DNA of 64,000 nucleotides from NCBI RefSeq assembly GCF_013408535.1, contig NZ_JACBZA010000001.1:6222850-6286849 (forward strand), in the 5' to 3' direction. A program made the position numbers and the translations under genes. Source of the stretch: Actinopolymorpha cephalotaxi (lineage in GTDB: Bacteria; Actinomycetota; Actinomycetes; Propionibacteriales; Actinopolymorphaceae). Of the stretch, positions 52,359 through 61,633 are shown piece by piece (the stretch's first letter is position 1; every line of letters starts with the position of its first letter). The notes below the pieces were generated by a model that made no database searches, was not told the DNA's origin, and worked only from the letters and a program-made list of their open reading frames with translations.

Positions 52359-53992
52359 CCGGACGACCCAACGTGATCGTGATCCTCGTCGACGACATGG
52401 GCTACTCCGACATCGGCTGCTACGGCGGGGAGATCCCGACGCCGAACCTCGATCGGCTGGCGGCGGGAGGCGTCCGGCTGTCACAGTTCTACAACACGGC
52501 GCGCTGCTCACCGTCCCGAGCATCCCTGCTGACCGGCCTGCATCCGCACCAGACGGGCATCGGGATCCTCACCGAGGACCAGCGCCCGTACGGCTACCCC
52601 GGAACCCTCAACGACCGGTGCGTCACTCTGGCGGAGGTGCTGGGAGCCGGCGGGTACGCCACGTACATGAGCGGCAAGTGGCACCTGTGCGGGCAGGTGG
52701 ACCGGCCGCACGACGCGTGGCCTACCAGGCGCGGCTTCGACCGGTTCTTCGGCACCCTGACCGGCGCCGGCAACTACTGGAATCCCGGCACCCTGACCCG
52801 GGACGAGACGCCGGTCGAGGACCACGAACTCGAACCCGGGTTCTTCTACACGGACGCGATCGGTGCCGCGGCAGCCGACTTCGTGACGTCCCACAGCACC
52901 GGTGACGATGCCGGCCGGCCGTTCTTCCTCTACACCGCCTTCACCGCACCGCACTGGCCGCTGCACGCGCTCGAGGAGGACATCGAGGCGATGCGCGGCC
53001 GGTACGCCGAGGGCTGGGACGTGCTGCGCGAACGGCGTGCGGACCGGCTGGTCGACCTCGGCGTACTGGAAGCGGGCTGGAACCTGAGCGACCGTGACCC
53101 GGACGTGAAGCCCTGGAACGACACGGCAAACCAGAACTGGGAGCAACGCCGGATGGAGGTGTACGCGGCACAGGTGCACCGCATGGACGCGGCGGTCGGC
53201 CGCATCGTCGCCGCGCTGGAGGCCACCGGGCACCTGGACGACACGGTGCTGATGTTCCTGTCCGACAACGGCGGCTGCGCGGAGAACCTCGAGCCTGGCT
53301 GGACCGACGAGCTGGAGAACCGGCCGATCCATCTGCCCGCGCACACCCGCGCCGGCGGGCGGGTGTTCCGCGGCAACACCCCCGCGGTCGTGCCCGGGGC
53401 GGAGGACACCTACGCCAGCTACGGCACAGCGTGGGCCAACCTGTCGAACACGCCGTTCCGGGAGTACAAGCACTGGGTGCACGAGGGCGGGATCGCCACC
53501 CCGTTCATCGTGCACTGGCCGGCCGGGCGGCTCGCGCCGGGCACGGTGCGGCACGACCCGCACCAGCTACCCGACGTCATGGCCACCGTCCTGGACGTGA
53601 CCGGGGTCGACCATCCCTCCGGCCGTGCCTCCGGCCGCGACGGCCGTGACGTGCTTCCGCCCGAGGGCGTCAGCATGCTCCGCACCTGGCACGGCGACGG
53701 CAGGCGGGACTCCGTGGCCGAGCCCGAGCACACGTTGTACTGGGAGCACGAGGGCAACGCCGCGGTGCGGCAGGGCCGCTGGAAGCTGGTCCGGAAGTTC
53801 GGCCAGGACTGGGAGCTGTACGACCTGGACGTCGACCGGACCGAGCTGAACGACGTCGCCGGCCGGCATCCCGGCCTGGTCGACCGGCTCGGTTCGGCCT
53901 ACGCGGCGTGGGCCGGCCGATGCGGTGTCGTACCCCGGGAGCAGATCCTCGCCCGGCGTACGGCCGGTACCGCCGGTCCGGCCGGAGACTGA
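52355..53992 (+). CDS. Arylsulfatase-type sulfatase
   Basis: 545 residues. NVIVILVDDMGYSDIGCYGG gives the Asp-Asp metal ligands, FYNTARCSPSRASLLTGLHP the formylglycine motif with Cys 51, MSGKWHL the substrate-sulfate Lys/His, and VLMFLSDNGGCAEN the last ligands. It is closest to the PF00884 arylsulfatase A-like branch. No signal peptide. Third gene of a three-gene operon with ATGA overlaps; a matching formylglycine-generating enzyme must be encoded elsewhere. Confidence 0.92.
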   Translation: MTGRPNVIVILVDDMGYSDIGCYGGEIPTPNLDRLAAGGVRLSQFYNTARCSPSRASLLTGLHPHQTGIGILTEDQRPYGYPGTLNDRCVTLAEVLGAGGYATYMSGKWHLCGQVDRPHDAWPTRRGFDRFFGTLTGAGNYWNPGTLTRDETPVEDHELEPGFFYTDAIGAAAADFVTSHSTGDDAGRPFFLYTAFTAPHWPLHALEEDIEAMRGRYAEGWDVLRERRADRLVDLGVLEAGWNLSDRDPDVKPWNDTANQNWEQRRMEVYAAQVHRMDAAVGRIVAALEATGHLDDTVLMFLSDNGGCAENLEPGWTDELENRPIHLPAHTRAGGRVFRGNTPAVVPGAEDTYASYGTAWANLSNTPFREYKHWVHEGGIATPFIVHWPAGRLAPGTVRHDPHQLPDVMATVLDVTGVDHPSGRASGRDGRDVLPPEGVSMLRTWHGDGRRDSVAEPEHTLYWEHEGNAAVRQGRWKLVRKFGQDWELYDLDVDRTELNDVAGRHPGLVDRLGSAYAAWAGRCGVVPREQILARRTAGTAGPAGD

Positions 53993-53995
53993 TCG

Positions 53996-54436
53996 TCACG
54001 GCTCGAGGTCGGTCACACCCCTGCCGGTCGTGACGTCGAACGGCACCGAGGCCTGGTCGTGGGTGACCAGCCACTCGCCGCCGGACTTCTCGAAGCAGAA
54101 CGTGCCCCGGACCCACATGCCACTGGTCGTCGTGCCGTTGCCCAACGTGCCACTGAGGCGGCCGAAGCAGTGCCCGAACGCGACGTCCTCGCCCACGGTG
54201 ACCTTCAGATCGCGGACCTCGTACGCCACCTTCTCGAAGACCGTGAAAACCCGTGCCCAGTTGGCCAGCTTCGCGTCGATCCCCACGTGCTGCAGTGGTG
54301 GCTCCACGTCGAACGACACCACGTCGGTGGCGTAGATCCCCCGCAGGGCTTCGAGATCCTTGACCCCGATCGCCTCGACGACCTGGCCCATGCGCTGCCT
54401 GATCCTGGCCTCGTCCTGCTCGCGTTGCGTGGACAT
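53996..54436 (-). CDS. SnoaL-like nuclear transport factor 2-fold protein
   Basis: 146 residues from the ATG at 54436 with GAGGAG upstream. EARIRQRMGQVVEAIGVKDLEALRGIYATDVVSFDV is the typical head of the SnoaL_3/ketosteroid isomerase fold; TSGMWVRGTFCFEKSGGEWLVTHDQASVPFD closes it. These small enzymes or binding proteins act on diverse ligands. No operon partner. Confidence 0.85.
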   Translation of the reverse strand: MSTQREQDEARIRQRMGQVVEAIGVKDLEALRGIYATDVVSFDVEPPLQHVGIDAKLANWARVFTVFEKVAYEVRDLKVTVGEDVAFGHCFGRLSGTLGNGTTTSGMWVRGTFCFEKSGGEWLVTHDQASVPFDVTTGRGVTDLEP

Positions 54437-54575
54437 CGCGGTCGGCTCCTCCGCTCGGTGTGGCTGTCGGCGTTCCTCGCCGGTACGACGACACAGGACG
54501 GCCGAATGTGAGGTCCGCGTCCGCGAAGCCGGCTCGGGCCCGGCGGAAAGCCGACAGCCCGGCCGGCATGACGCA

Positions 54576-54605
54576 GGTGGTGGCGGGGACGTGCCCGCCA
54601 CCACC
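54576..54605 (-). terminator. Hairpin after the SH3-like gene
   Basis: GGTGGTGGCGGG and its exact complement around a 6-base loop, 29 bases past the stop at 54634. The stem resembles that of the hairpin at 56133, consistent with duplication of the gene together with its terminator. No long T-run, as is usual in GC-rich genomes. Confidence 0.6.
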
Positions 54606-54633
54606 GTGCCTCGAGGTTTCCTCAGCAGTGTCG

Positions 54634-55236
54634 TCAGCAGTACGGCGGGGCCGTACCGACGTTGGTGACGTACCGCGCGGCGACCCACTGGCCACCGCCG
54701 TCACCGGTGAGCTGGTACCAGCGGGGGTTTCCGTCGACCGACTGGCTGTCGACCTTGCAGACCAGCGCGAGGTATCCGCCGGCCGGAACCGACGACACGA
54801 CAGCGTTCGCCGTGTTCGGACCGCTGCGCACGTTCAGGGCCACCGCGGCCCGTCCGTCGTACTCGTTGCCGTTACCGCAGAACCGCGGCGCGGTCCCTAC
54901 GTTGGCGACATAGCGTGCGGTGACCCACCGGCCGGTGCCGAGCTTGTACCAGACGGAGTTGCCACCCACCGAAGGCCCGAAGACCTTGCACTGGAGCGTC
55001 ACCGTCGCCCCGGCCCGGAGCGTGCCGACGTCGGACGCGAACGTCGTCGGTGCGCTACGGACGTTGACGGTCGCGGTGACCCTGCCCTGGTACGTCGTCG
55101 CGGCCTGAGCTCCTGGCGCCGCGGCCAGCAGGACGGTCGAAACGAGTGCCGTCGCGGCGACGGTGACGATGCCACGGACGCCGCGCCTACCCATCCGCAG
55201 CCTGATGGCCGCGGCACGGATGCGACTCCTCATCAT
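54634..55236 (-). CDS. Secreted SH3-like protein, copy A
   Basis: 200 residues from the ATG at 55236 (AGAGAGG upstream). Signal peptide RGIVTVAATALVSTVLLAAAPGAQA, then two SH3-like domains with paired Cys: VNVRSAPTTFASDVGTLRAG, LQCKVFGPSVGGNSVWYKLG, and LNVRSGPNTANAVVSSVPAG, LVCKVDSQSVDGNPRWYQL, each ending in WVxARYVxNVGTAP. SH3b domains of this kind bind cell-wall peptides. Its leader matches that of copy C. Confidence 0.85.
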   Translation of the reverse strand: MMRSRIRAAAIRLRMGRRGVRGIVTVAATALVSTVLLAAAPGAQAATTYQGRVTATVNVRSAPTTFASDVGTLRAGATVTLQCKVFGPSVGGNSVWYKLGTGRWVTARYVANVGTAPRFCGNGNEYDGRAAVALNVRSGPNTANAVVSSVPAGGYLALVCKVDSQSVDGNPRWYQLTGDGGGQWVAARYVTNVGTAPPYC

Positions 55237-55477
55237 GTGCCTCTCTTTCTCGATGACTGCCGCACTTTGGCTGGATAGACGTGCGAGTGGCGGTGTTGGT
55301 TGTACGACTCCGCGAATGAGGGATCCCAACATCGGAGTCCGCGACCGGCGGCCGGCGCTGGTCCACGGCCTCGTCAAACCGTTCCTGTGACCCGGTTGTG
55401 CCGCCACGGCCCGGGGACCGTTCCTTCGCAGTCCGCGGGCGAGCTCGCCTTCGCGTACGACCTGAAAGGAACCGAAC

Positions 55478-56086
55478 ATGCCTGGACGTCGCACCATCCA
55501 GTGGGCGGCGATGGCCGCCGCCGTCGCGCTCACCACCGGCGGGCCCGTCGCGCTCGCGTCGGCCGCCACGCACGACGGCGCTCGACCGGAGGCGCAGGTC
55601 GCGGCGCACACCTCCCACCGTGACCGGCCCGGGTCCATGACGGCCGCACAGCGGGAGGTGATCCGCGAGGCGACCGCTCGCTACCGGAACGTCGACACCG
55701 CGGTCAGGGCCGGCTACGTGCCCACCGACGTCTGCGTGGCCGACCCGACGCTCGGTGGCATGGGCTACCACTATGTCAACCCCGGCCTTGCGGCAAACCC
55801 GAACGTCGACCCGACCCGGCCCGAGATTCTGGTGTATGCCCGCGACCACGACGGCCCACTGCGCCTGGCTGCGATCGAGTACTTCAAGGCCGACGCGGAT
55901 GGTGATCTCCGTACCGACGAGGACCGTCCGACGCTGTTCGGTGAGCTGTTCGACGGGCCGATGCCGGGGCACGAGCCGGGGCAGCCGGTGCACTACGACC
56001 GGCACGCCTGGGTCTGGCTTCCCAACCCTGTCGGCGAGCTCGCGCAGTACAACCCGCTCGTCACCTGCCCCGAGCCCAAGCCGTGA
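55478..56086 (+). CDS. Secreted hypothetical protein
   Basis: 202 residues; GAAAGGA precedes the ATG. Signal peptide (WAAMAAAVALTTGGPVALASA). A helix REVIREATARYRNVDTAVRAGY precedes GMGYHYVNPGLA and EILVYARDHDGPLRLAAIEYF, a pattern seen in a family of secreted actinobacterial proteins with no assigned role. A conserved Cys pair (VCVADP, VTCPEP) may form a disulfide. Confidence 0.65.
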   Translation: MPGRRTIQWAAMAAAVALTTGGPVALASAATHDGARPEAQVAAHTSHRDRPGSMTAAQREVIREATARYRNVDTAVRAGYVPTDVCVADPTLGGMGYHYVNPGLAANPNVDPTRPEILVYARDHDGPLRLAAIEYFKADADGDLRTDEDRPTLFGELFDGPMPGHEPGQPVHYDRHAWVWLPNPVGELAQYNPLVTCPEPKP

Positions 56087-56132
56087 CGGGGATCCTGCTG
56101 TAGTCCTCGCGCCCGATGGGTGGCGCACATGC

Positions 56133-56172
56133 AGAACGGTGGTGGCGGGCCGAGGCCCGCCACCACCGTTCT
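56133..56172 (-). terminator. Strong hairpin between convergent genes
   Basis: Perfect 18-base inverted repeat (AGAACGGTGGTGGCGGGC and complement) with a 4-base loop, followed by TTG on the plus strand. It lies between the convergent stop codons at 56086 and 56186 and could terminate in both directions. Its core repeats the hairpin at 54576. Confidence 0.75.
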
Positions 56173-56185
56173 TGCCGTGCAGCCG

Positions 56186-57000
56186 TCAGCAGGCCGGCGG
56201 TGCCGACCCGACGTTCGTCACGTACCGGGCGGCGACCCATCGGCCGCCGCTGTTGCTACCGCCCGTGAGTTCGTACCAGAGCGGGTTGCCGTCGACCGAA
56301 TCGCCGTTGACCTTGCAGACCAGGTTGTTGAGGTTCCCGCTGACCGACCCGACCTGTGGGTCCGCGGTGTCCGGGCCGCTGCGCACGACCAGGCTCGAGG
56401 TCGTGACCTGGCCTTTGTACAGGCTGCCGTTGCCGCAGAACGACGGTGACGCCGCTCCGTTGAGGTTGACGTAGTACGCGGTGACCCATTCGTCGTTGGA
56501 TTCCTTGTACCACAGCGAATTGCCGTTCACGGAGCCTCCGTACACCTTGCACCTGAGCGTGAGCACGGTGTTCGCCGGGAGGGTCCTGCCGAGGGTCGCG
56601 TTCAGCGAAGGTGCGCCGCGTTCGGTGAAGGCCGCACGGAGGTAGGGCTTGCCAGGGGGCGGAACGATGATGGGCGGGGGGCAGTACCTCGGCGCCGGGC
56701 CGACGTTGGCGACGTACCGCGCCGTGACCCACTGCCGGAAGCCGAGTTTGTACCAGAGCGAGTTGCCGTCGACGTTCTGTCCGACCTGCTTGCACAGCAA
56801 CGTGACGACCTGGTTCTCCTGGAGGCCGCCGACGATGACGGCTGCCGTCGTCGGTCCCCGCCGGACGTTGAGCGCGGCGAGGGTCCTGCCCTTGTAGGTC
56901 GTGTCCTCCGCGGATGGGGGACAGAAGGGCGGTGGTCCGGCCAGGTAGGCGTCCTGCCCGCCGCGGTAGTCGTGGACTGCGAAGACAGAAGGCGGGGGTA
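56186..57000 (-). pseudogene. SH3-like protein, copy B, missing its signal peptide and start
   Basis: Three SH3-like domains are intact from about 56910 down to the stop at 56186: LNVRRGPTTAAVIVGG, LLCKQVGQNVDGNSLWYKL, then LRCKVYGGSVNGNSLWYKES and LVVRSGPDTADPQVGSVS. The frame runs upstream to an ATG at 57127, but that N-terminus has no signal peptide. DNA at 57000..57110 resembles the noncoding leader of copy C (57880..57990), and sequence just before DTTYKGRT resembles the untranslated leader too. So a deletion removed the ribosome site, start and signal. It cannot be exported as written unless another start is used. Confidence 0.6.
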
Positions 57001-57156
57001 CCGGCCTTGACCGGCGACGATTTCCTGCCCGCGAGACCGCGACGAACCGAGATGGCGAAGGTCCCGCAGACCTCACCGCTCGACCCGGAAGCCGCCCGGA
57101 GCAGCGCGCCGGCCTTGTGGCGTACATCCGTTCAACGAGGTTCTGCCTGTGACTTT

Positions 57157-57789
57157 TCAGCAGTACGGCGGTGCCGATCCGACGTTGGACACGAACCGGG
57201 CGGCGACCCAGCGGCCACCGTTGGTGGCGTTGCCACCGGTGCGCTCGTACCAGATCGAGTTACCGTCGACGTTCTGGCTGACGACCTTGCAGACCAGGTT
57301 GGTGAGGTTCCCGCTGGCCCACGCGACCCTCGGGTCCTGGGTGTTGGGACCGTTGCGTACGGCCAGGCTCGATATCGTGACGTGACCTTTGTAGAGGGTG
57401 CCGTTACCGCAGAAGGGCGGCGCCCCGTTGAGGTGCACGTAGTACGCGGTGACCCATCTGGCGTCGGCCACCTTGTACCACAGGTAGTTGCCGTGAACGG
57501 AGTCTCCCCAGACCTGGCACCGGAGTCTGATCACCGTTCCTTCCTTGAGAAGGGTGACGCCGGGGGCGTACTTCGTCGGTGCGATCCGGGCGGTGAAGTC
57601 CTTGCGCATCGTGCCGTTGATCGTGGCTGTCGTGACCGCCGTGGCGGTCCTGGCGGTCGTGACCGCCGTGGCCTTCGCCTGTGGCGCGGGCGCCAGCACC
57701 GCCGCCGAGACCGCGATCGTCGCCGCGACGGTGAGGGCGCCACGGATGCCGCGGTTTCGTCGGAGGGCTGTACCTAAGCGGCTACTCAT
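57157..57789 (-). CDS. Secreted SH3-like protein, copy C
   Basis: 210 residues from the ATG at 57789 (GAGAGGAAC upstream). Signal peptide ALTVAATIAVSAAVLAPAPQAKA, then two SH3-like domains: ARIAPTKYAPGVTLLKEGTV, LRCQVWGDSVHGNYLWYKV, and LAVRNGPNTQDPRVAWASGN, LVCKVVSQNVDGNSIWYER, closing WVAARFVSNVGSAPPYC. Most similar to copy B downstream of it. The three paralogues probably arose by tandem duplication and may bind the cell wall. Confidence 0.85.
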   Translation of the reverse strand: MSSRLGTALRRNRGIRGALTVAATIAVSAAVLAPAPQAKATAVTTARTATAVTTATINGTMRKDFTARIAPTKYAPGVTLLKEGTVIRLRCQVWGDSVHGNYLWYKVADARWVTAYYVHLNGAPPFCGNGTLYKGHVTISSLAVRNGPNTQDPRVAWASGNLTNLVCKVVSQNVDGNSIWYERTGGNATNGGRWVAARFVSNVGSAPPYC

Positions 57790-58049
57790 CTTGTTCCTCT
57801 CGCTGACTGCCGCACCTTCGGCTGGCAGACGTACTGCCCCGCGGCGACAGTTGTTCGGTTGTGCACATGCAGGAATCGGGGTCAGGGGTTAACCGGCGAC
57901 AATTTCCTGCCCGCGGGACTGCCCCCCGAACCGGCGGTGTCGAAGGTCCCGTGCGGACATCACCGCTGGACCCTGGATCGACCGGACCGGAGTCGGGTGA
58001 CCTTGGAGTGAGCTCATGTTCCACTCGGACTCGCGCAGGGCGGTGACGC

Positions 58050-59252
58050 GTGATCAGCGGACACATCCTCGTCGGCCTCGACCGTTCGTCGTCGAGCAGA
58101 CATGCGCTGCAGTGGGCCGTCGCGGAGGCGAACCGACTGGAGGCGGCGGTCGAGCCGATCCACGTCGAGTGCGAAGCCGACGTCGACGCGCTCCTCGCCC
58201 GGTCGCTCGACGCGGCGCTGCTGGTGCTCGGGCGGTTGCCCGAGACCGACGTACTCGACTCCTCGACGACAAGTCGCTGTCTTCGCCTGGCATCGTGCCC
58301 GGTCGCGGTCGTACCCGATGTTCTGGTGCCGGAGCAGGCCGACGTGGCCGCCGACGGGCCGCAAGGCTGGATTGACAGCCTTGGTGAACGGCCCGTACGG
58401 GAGGTGATGAGCACCGAGGTGCTGGGAGTGGACTCCGCGACGGACGTGGAGACCGCGTGGCGGATGATGCTCGGTGCCGGGTTCGCCCACCTACCGGTGA
58501 TGGAGCAGGGGCGATGTGTCGGCGTCGTTCATGAGGCCGATCTCCTCTGGAGGATGCACGACTGGTCGCGTCGCGGCCGGGCGGTCCTGGTGGCCGACGT
58601 GGCCCGGATGCCGGCGCCGACCGTGTCGAAGGACCTGACCGTCGGAGAGGCCGCGGAGACGTTGCGCGGAAGTGTCGGCGACGCGGTCGTGGTGATCGAC
58701 GGGGAACAGGTCGTGGGAATGCTGACCGCGCACGACCTCCACGCGGCGCTGTTGCGGCGGCCGGTGCCGTCGCGGGGACCGATCGTCGTCGGCGTCGACG
58801 GGTCGGCGGGCTCGCGGTACGCGCTGACGTGGGGACTTCGGTACGCCGGGGAAGCGAACCGTGGCGTCCTCGCGACGTCGGTCAGCCTGCTCGCCCCGCG
58901 GCCGGCGTACCGCACGGTTCCGGCACCGCGGGAAGAAGTCGCCTCCTCCGGCGGTGCGCACAAGGAGGTGCTCGACGCCGCCCTCGATCAGGCGGTGCCG
59001 TCGGAGACGCCAGTGCGTTCCATGGTGGTGTACGGGCAGCCCGGTCCCACGCTGGGTGCGCTGTCCGCCCACGCCGCCGCCCTGGTCATCGGCAGCCACG
59101 GAGCGGGCGCGTCGCCTGAGTCCCTGCTCGGTTCGGCCAGTGCGTACTGCGTCCGCAACGCGCGCTGCCCCGTGATCGTGATCCCGCCCTCGCTGGTCGC
59201 GCGGGAGTCTGCGCACCCGGCGACCTCGAGGTCCGCCCCCTTCCCGAGCTGA
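58050..59252 (+). CDS. USP-CBS-CBS-USP fusion protein
   Basis: 400 residues from a GTG at 58050. A short first universal-stress domain (1 to 92, ILVGLDRSSSSRHALQWAV) has a reduced nucleotide loop. Two CBS motifs follow: VREVMSTEVLGVDSATDVETAW (about 115 to 165) and VARMPAPTVSKDLTVGEAAETL (about 185 to 232). The second universal-stress domain (245 to 385) is complete, VVGVDGSAGSRYALTWGLRYA and VIGSHGAGASPESLLGSASAYC, with the G2xG9xG(S/T) ATP-binding loop. CBS pairs bind AMP/ATP, so this is likely an energy- or stress-sensing protein. It is not in an operon. Confidence 0.88.
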   Translation: MISGHILVGLDRSSSSRHALQWAVAEANRLEAAVEPIHVECEADVDALLARSLDAALLVLGRLPETDVLDSSTTSRCLRLASCPVAVVPDVLVPEQADVAADGPQGWIDSLGERPVREVMSTEVLGVDSATDVETAWRMMLGAGFAHLPVMEQGRCVGVVHEADLLWRMHDWSRRGRAVLVADVARMPAPTVSKDLTVGEAAETLRGSVGDAVVVIDGEQVVGMLTAHDLHAALLRRPVPSRGPIVVGVDGSAGSRYALTWGLRYAGEANRGVLATSVSLLAPRPAYRTVPAPREEVASSGGAHKEVLDAALDQAVPSETPVRSMVVYGQPGPTLGALSAHAAALVIGSHGAGASPESLLGSASAYCVRNARCPVIVIPPSLVARESAHPATSRSAPFPS

Positions 59253-59532
59253 CGAATTCCCGCCGGTGGACGCTGTGGTGGTTTGACGGACGTTTTACGA
59301 GGCGACCCTAGGTTCGCTCCCGGCAAATCCAGGGGACGGCGATGCCACCGGGCGAGGGCGGAACCAAGCATTGCCCAGGTGCCTGATCCCGGACGCGGGA
59401 CAGCCGCGTGATTCGAAGCACCATCCGACTCCTCGCAAGTGCGGTGGCGGCAACACCCAGGGCTCGGTCGGATCGGACTCACCATCGTGTAGCCGCATCT
59501 CGCGGGGGGCCGCGGGAGGCATTGGGGGCGGA

Positions 59533-61605
59533 ATGAAATCGGTCGGGAAACTCGGGTCTCAGCTGTTGGTGAGCCTCCTGATGGTCGTCAGCTTCGTGGT
59601 CCTGACGGACGGGACGGCATCGGCTCACCGGGACGGCTGCCACCGATGGCACTCGTGCCCGTCCGACAGCGGGTCCTATGTCTGCGGCGACCTCGGCTAC
59701 ACCAGCGAGTGCCCCAAGGAGGCTCCGGATGTGGAGGTCCCGGAGTTCGATCCGGTTCCGGAGGTCGACGACGACCCGCCTGTAGCACCCGACCTGGCGG
59801 AACCTGTTTCCGGTAAGGGCGGGAAGGTCTCGATCGCGGTCTCCGCCGAACGAGGCTCGAGCATCGTCGTCAAAGGCGAGGACGGCAGCGTCGTCGCGAG
59901 GGGAACGGGAACCGGTCGCCCCTCGAAGATCACCTTCACGGCGCCGACCGGTGAGCACACCTACACGGCGGAGGCGACCGACTCGAGCGGAAACACGAGC
60001 GAGGCGTCGAGCCCGGCAAGCATCACGGTGGACGCGGACAAGCCGGAACTCGGTCCGGTCACCGTGACCGCGGCCCGGCCCGAAAAGCTCTTCTCCCGGA
60101 TCGCCTTCGCGACGGAGGTCGGTGCGAAGTGGACCGTCACGGTCGCCGGAAGCTCCCAGCGGGCGCAAGGTGTTGCCGAGGGACAGGTTCAGGCTGATCT
60201 GTGGCTTCCCAACGGGACCTATGCCGTTCAGGTTGCGGCTCGCGACGCGGTAGGGAACGTCTCGACGGCGAAGCAGAGGCTCGTCGTCTCCGTGCCTGCT
60301 CCCGCCGTGGAGATCCGTCGTACCACCGTCGACAAGGTCGTGCCGGCAGTCTTCGAGGTCGCTGGTTCGCCGAGAAGCCAGGGGACGGTGGTCGTTCCGG
60401 GTGCAGATCCTGCTCGGTTCAAGATCGGGCCGGACGGTCGGGCCGCAGTGTCGATGAAACTGGAGGACGGCAGGTACGCGCGTGCGACCGCGCAGCTCAC
60501 CGACTGGCAGGGACGGAAGGCATCGGCGGCAACCGGCCCCTTCGTCATCGACACCACGCCTCCACGCCTGAGCTACAAGGTCGACCCGGAGTCGGCCAAG
60601 AAGGGCGTGCTCGCACTGAAGGTGGCGACAGAGCGGAACGCCCACGTCGAGCTCAGCGGAACTCTCGGCGGGAGCCGGCTACGCCTGAACCTCAGGCCGG
60701 ACGCCGCGGGTGTCGCGAAGGTCAACCGGAGCAGTGAAGCCGGTGAGTACAAGCTGACGCTGTTCGCGGTCGATGCCGCAGGAAACTCCACGACCACACC
60801 AGTGCCGGTCAGCATCGAAGCCCCGCTCACGCTGGGCGGGATCCTGGCACTACTGGTGCTGATGGCACTGGTGCTCCTCGGGATCGTGCTGCTCTGGTCG
60901 CGCCGGGCCAGGTGGGCAGCGTGGCGCGAGAAGCGTCGGCAGGCGGCGGCTCAACGTGCCCAGCGGAGAGTGGAAGAGGCCACCCGCGAGGCCTACCGCA
61001 GAGCGCTTTCGGACTACGAAGCCGCGCGTCACTCCTACGTGGCCGAGGAGAACGCCTGGGTGCAGCGCAGAAGGCAGCTGAGCAGCCTCCTCGAGACTGC
61101 GAAGTACGAGAACGGGTCGCCCTCCAACCATGCGGTGGACAAGCTGCGCAGCGGAGAACGCGTGCTGCTGACCACCACCGTCGCCATGCTCGAGGAGCGC
61201 CGGAAGCAGGGCAGCAAGTACCTCGCGGAGACGGGCTCGGGGCGCGTGGTCGTGACGGATCGACGGGTGGTGTTCGAGGGCCAGAAGAAGCGTGAATGGG
61301 CGTTCGACAAACTCGAATACACCCACTCCGCGGGACCGAACGCCCTCCTCATGAAGGTCGCCAACCGACAGGCCCTGTCGGGGATCCGGTTCGTGTCCGA
61401 CGTAGAACGCAACAGGCTTCTCCTGGAGATCGCCGTCGCCGACTTCTCCGGCCGACGTCATGAGGTGATTCGCCGCGTGGAAGGCGAGCTTGCGGCACAC
61501 GACAGAACGCGTCCGCAGGAGCCGATCCGGCCCGAACCTCCCCTGACCCCCGGTCTGGAGGAGCCGAGGAACGACCGCTACTCCGAGGCCCAGGCCTTGA
61601 GGTAA
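59533..61605 (+). CDS. Single-pass membrane protein: Cys-rich motif, Ig-like repeats and intracellular PH-like domain
   Basis: 690 residues from the ATG at 59533 (GGGGGCGGA upstream). Signal peptide LLVSLLMVVSFVVLTDGTASA is followed by a small Cys motif DGCHRWHSCPSDSGSYVCGD known from secreted actinobacterial wall proteins. Residues about 90 to 425 contain several Ig-like repeats (HTYTAEATDSSGNTSEASS, YAVQVAARDAVGNVSTAK, KLTLFAVDAAGNSTTTPV). A membrane helix (about 432 to 456) precedes a basic coiled coil (RRARWAAWREKRRQAAAQRA) and a cytoplasmic PH-like domain (VVVTDRRVVFEGQKKREWAF). It looks like a sensor or anchor linking wall to cytoplasm. The 280 bases upstream have GC-rich hairpins, but I could match no riboswitch. 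Confidence 0.8.
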   Translation: MKSVGKLGSQLLVSLLMVVSFVVLTDGTASAHRDGCHRWHSCPSDSGSYVCGDLGYTSECPKEAPDVEVPEFDPVPEVDDDPPVAPDLAEPVSGKGGKVSIAVSAERGSSIVVKGEDGSVVARGTGTGRPSKITFTAPTGEHTYTAEATDSSGNTSEASSPASITVDADKPELGPVTVTAARPEKLFSRIAFATEVGAKWTVTVAGSSQRAQGVAEGQVQADLWLPNGTYAVQVAARDAVGNVSTAKQRLVVSVPAPAVEIRRTTVDKVVPAVFEVAGSPRSQGTVVVPGADPARFKIGPDGRAAVSMKLEDGRYARATAQLTDWQGRKASAATGPFVIDTTPPRLSYKVDPESAKKGVLALKVATERNAHVELSGTLGGSRLRLNLRPDAAGVAKVNRSSEAGEYKLTLFAVDAAGNSTTTPVPVSIEAPLTLGGILALLVLMALVLLGIVLLWSRRARWAAWREKRRQAAAQRAQRRVEEATREAYRRALSDYEAARHSYVAEENAWVQRRRQLSSLLETAKYENGSPSNHAVDKLRSGERVLLTTTVAMLEERRKQGSKYLAETGSGRVVVTDRRVVFEGQKKREWAFDKLEYTHSAGPNALLMKVANRQALSGIRFVSDVERNRLLLEIAVADFSGRRHEVIRRVEGELAAHDRTRPQEPIRPEPPLTPGLEEPRNDRYSEAQALR

Positions 61606-61633
61606 TGGTCGACCGGCCGCAAGCAGCCTCCGG

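Noticed and set aside
59253-59532. Cyclic-di-AMP (ydaO) or other riboswitch upstream of the membrane protein
   Set aside because: Hairpins are present but I could not align the conserved core of any riboswitch. A covariance-model search would decide.
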